13,273 bases of DNA, taken from the NCBI GenBank assembly GCA_000435975.1, contig FR884143.1, forward strand, positions 1-13,273. Reading direction: 5' to 3'. Numbering within the stretch: position 1 is the stretch's first letter; every line of letters starts with the position of its first letter. Below are positions 11,669 to 13,273 of this stretch, piece by piece. Under the pieces are notes generated by a model. It was not told the DNA's origin, did not search any database, and saw only the letters and a list, made by a program, of their open reading frames with translations. Both the position numbers and the translations under genes were made by a program. Origin of the DNA: Oscillibacter sp. CAG:241. Lineage in GTDB: Bacteria > Bacillota > Clostridia > Oscillospirales > Oscillospiraceae.

Positions 11669-11670
11669 AG
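11654..11670. promoter_or_regulatory. Inverted repeat over the SGNH promoter -10, candidate operator
   Basis: CTAATAT-GCT-ATATTAG has perfect 7-base arms and covers the -10 box. A repressor bound here would block the promoter. In an AT-rich stretch such a repeat could also arise by chance. Confidence 0.4.
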
Positions 11671-11696
11671 AAAAAACGGGGATGGAGGCCATTGCC

Positions 11697-12377
11697 ATGC
11701 CGGATAAGATTTATATTTACGGAGATTCTCTGCTGAAGGCCACGGTGCCGGACGTGGATTTCCACTATCATTTTCACATCAACGAGGTGATGCAGCGCTA
11801 CCAGACCAAGCTGGTGGAGGTGGTGAACCGCTCGAAAATGGGAGCCACCATCCGCAAGGGGCTGAGCCTGGTGCGGCATGACCTGGACCGGGGCCTGGAG
11901 GCCCGGTACGCCCTGGTGTCCTACGGCGGCAACGACAGCGACTATGACTGGGCCGCCATTGACGCCGACCCCGGCGCCGACCACCGGCCCAACACGGAGC
12001 TGCCGGTGTTTGCCGACACCCTGCACGAGACCCTGGACGCCCTGCGCCAGGGCGGCGTGCAGCCGGTGATGATGACCCTGCCTCCCATCGACGGGGAGCG
12101 GTATCTGTCCTTCCTGTGCCGGGACAACCTGCGGCGGGACCGTATCCTCTCCTGGCTGGGGGAGCCCCAGATGATCTATCGCCACCAGGAGCTGTACGCC
12201 GACACGGCGGCGGAGATCGCCCTGCGGGAGAATATTCCCCTGATCCCGGTGCGGCAGACCTTCCTGTGCAACCATCGCCTGTCGCAGCTTATTGCCGCCG
12301 ACGGCATTCACCTGACCATGCCGGGGTATGAGCGGCTGTTCGACACTCTGGCTGATTGGGTAAAGAAGAATATATAA
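11697..12377 (+). CDS. SGNH/GDSL-type hydrolase
   Basis: 226 residues and no signal peptide, so probably cytosolic. Block I is YIYGDSLLKA (the nucleophile Ser in GDS, residue 9). GGNDSDYDW around residue 81 supplies the GxND block. DGIHLTMPGY near residue 203 supplies the Asp and His of the catalytic triad. It should be an esterase or lipase-like hydrolase acting on acyl or acetyl esters; the substrate cannot be told. The start at 11697 has GGAGG (11684-11688) at an 8-base spacing; the in-frame ATG at 11682 overlaps that RBS. The degV gene follows after 38 bases without a terminator. An esterase next to a fatty-acid-binding DegV protein is suggestive of acyl-chain handling but not proof. Confidence 0.88.
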   Translation: MPDKIYIYGDSLLKATVPDVDFHYHFHINEVMQRYQTKLVEVVNRSKMGATIRKGLSLVRHDLDRGLEARYALVSYGGNDSDYDWAAIDADPGADHRPNTELPVFADTLHETLDALRQGGVQPVMMTLPPIDGERYLSFLCRDNLRRDRILSWLGEPQMIYRHQELYADTAAEIALRENIPLIPVRQTFLCNHRLSQLIAADGIHLTMPGYERLFDTLADWVKKNI

Positions 12378-12415
12378 GCATCTTAGGCAAAAATCTTGAA
12401 AGGAACTGTTTTATT

Positions 12416-13264
12416 ATGATCCAGATCTTTGTGGATTCCGGAGCCAACCTGTCTGCGGAGCTGCGGGAGCAATACAACATCCACCTGCTGCCTATGGCGC
12501 TGACCATCAATGACCAGCCCGCGCCGGAGGGGCTGGACGGCCACGAGTATTACGAGGCCCTGCGCTCCGGGGCCGACGTGCGCACGTCCATGGTGAACCC
12601 CGACGATGCAAAAAAAGCCTTCGAGACCTATGTGTCCCAGGGGGACGACGTGGTGTATTTCAGCATTTCCGCCGGCATCAGCGGCAGCTGGTGGTCGGCA
12701 AAGCTGGCGGGGGACGAGCTGATGGAGGAATATCCCGGCCGCCGGGTCTGCCCCATCGACAGCATGGGCGCGTCCCTGGGCGCGGGCATCCCGGCCCTGA
12801 AGGCGTCCTCCCTGGTGCGCCAGGGCATGGAGCTGGATGAGCTGGTGGAGAAAATGACGGTATACTGCCAGAATTACTGCCAGTATTTCGCCGTGGACGA
12901 TCTGAAGTATCTGCGCAAGGGCGGCCGCATCTCCGGCGCGTCGGCGCTGGTGGGCTCACTGCTGCAGATCAAGCCCATCCTCCGGGGCAACGAGGAGGGC
13001 AAGATCGTCCTGTTCGACAAGACCCGGGGCAAGCTGCGGGCCATCGAGCGGCTGGTGTCCATCTATAAGGAGCGGGCCATCGACCTGGACGACCTGATCG
13101 GTATCTCTCACGGGGACTGTCCCGGCGAGGCCCTGCGGCTGGAGACGAAGCTGCGGGAGGCGGGCCATCGGGGGCCCATCCTGCTGGTGCCCCACGAGCC
13201 AGTCACCGGCGCCCATGTGGGCCCCGGCATGCTGTCGCTGTATTTCCACGCTGTGGGAAAATAA
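12416..13264 (+). CDS. DegV family fatty-acid-binding protein
   Basis: 282 residues, complete, with the stop 9 bases before the window end. DegV hallmarks are visible: the N-terminal IFVDSGANLS (compare TDS-A-L), the ligand-contacting FSISAGISGSWWSA (SxxSGT-like, with Trp in place of Thr), DLKYLRKGGRISGASALVG in the middle, and GAHVGPGMLSLYF at the end. DegV/FakB proteins hold a fatty acid in a buried tunnel and, for FakB, present it to FakA kinase for phosphorylation. No FakA/DAK gene is in the window. The start at 12416 is chosen over 12356 because the latter lies inside the SGNH gene; AAAGGAA is about 11 bases upstream. It is the second gene of the SGNH unit. Confidence 0.92.
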   Translation: MIQIFVDSGANLSAELREQYNIHLLPMALTINDQPAPEGLDGHEYYEALRSGADVRTSMVNPDDAKKAFETYVSQGDDVVYFSISAGISGSWWSAKLAGDELMEEYPGRRVCPIDSMGASLGAGIPALKASSLVRQGMELDELVEKMTVYCQNYCQYFAVDDLKYLRKGGRISGASALVGSLLQIKPILRGNEEGKIVLFDKTRGKLRAIERLVSIYKERAIDLDDLIGISHGDCPGEALRLETKLREAGHRGPILLVPHEPVTGAHVGPGMLSLYFHAVGK

Positions 13265-13273
13265 GAAAACCAA

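Noticed and set aside
1..13273. tRNA, rRNA, riboswitch, CRISPR array, transposase or phage gene
   Set aside because: Looked for on both strands; none could be supported.

Overview
This window is chromosomal DNA from a high-GC, endospore-forming, strictly Gram-positive-type bacterium, most likely an anaerobic gut member of the Oscillospirales (Oscillospiraceae-like). Three things suggest this: a set of sporulation genes (a SpoIIQ-type LytM protein, SpoVAC, YabP, YabQ), the Clostridia/Bacilli gene order rqcP(yabO)-yabP-yabQ-divIC-yabR, and a partial surface protein with a KTGD-type sorting signal. Most genes are GC-rich (43 of 60 bases G+C at 5281-5340). A two-gene block at about 3947-5125 is clearly lower (28 of 60 at 4021-4080).

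Layout. 1-181: C-terminus of a wall-anchored surface protein, followed by a bidirectional terminator. 298-2637, minus strand: ferredoxin-hemW from a sigma-A promoter, then a spoIIQ-like M23 gene with its own sigma-F-type promoter. 2756-3193, plus: a lone spoVAC. 3265-3840, minus: a two-TM small protein with a near-perfect sigma-A promoter, and an unknown 73-aa protein preceded by a sigma-G-like -10. 4005-5125, plus: AT-richer GNAT acetyltransferase plus a conserved unknown protein with features reminiscent of ADP-ribosyltransferase folds. 5153-6652, plus: an M32 carboxypeptidase. 6777-9236, minus: the rqcP-yabP-yabQ-divIC-yabR cluster, followed by a GNAT gene bounded by short direct repeats. 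9402-10787, plus: murC, divergent from rqcP. 10952-11557, minus: a DUF1836 regulator-like protein, divergent from an SGNH hydrolase-DegV pair (11697-13264).

How it fits together. Ferredoxin and HemW relate to Fe-S and heme handling. MurC and DivIC serve wall synthesis and division. RqcP and YabR are translation- and RNA-linked. SpoIIQ, SpoVAC, YabP and YabQ act during spore formation. Their promoters, as far as they can be read, match the expected compartment programme: sigma-F for spoIIQ, sigma-G-like for spoVAC, sigma-E for yabP.

The most striking structure is a perfect 44-bp palindrome (8888-8931) between rqcP and yabP. Its upstream half carries the -10 of a sigma-E-type promoter and its downstream half carries the yabP ribosome binding site. 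The predicted sigma-E start lies near the palindrome centre. Read-through rqcP transcripts would therefore fold and hide the yabP RBS, while sporulation transcripts would not. Other points of interest are a yabQ frame that runs about 200 bases into divIC next to two poly-A runs, and a 21-of-22 direct repeat flanking the GNAT gene. No CRISPR array, tRNA, rRNA, riboswitch or transposase was seen.
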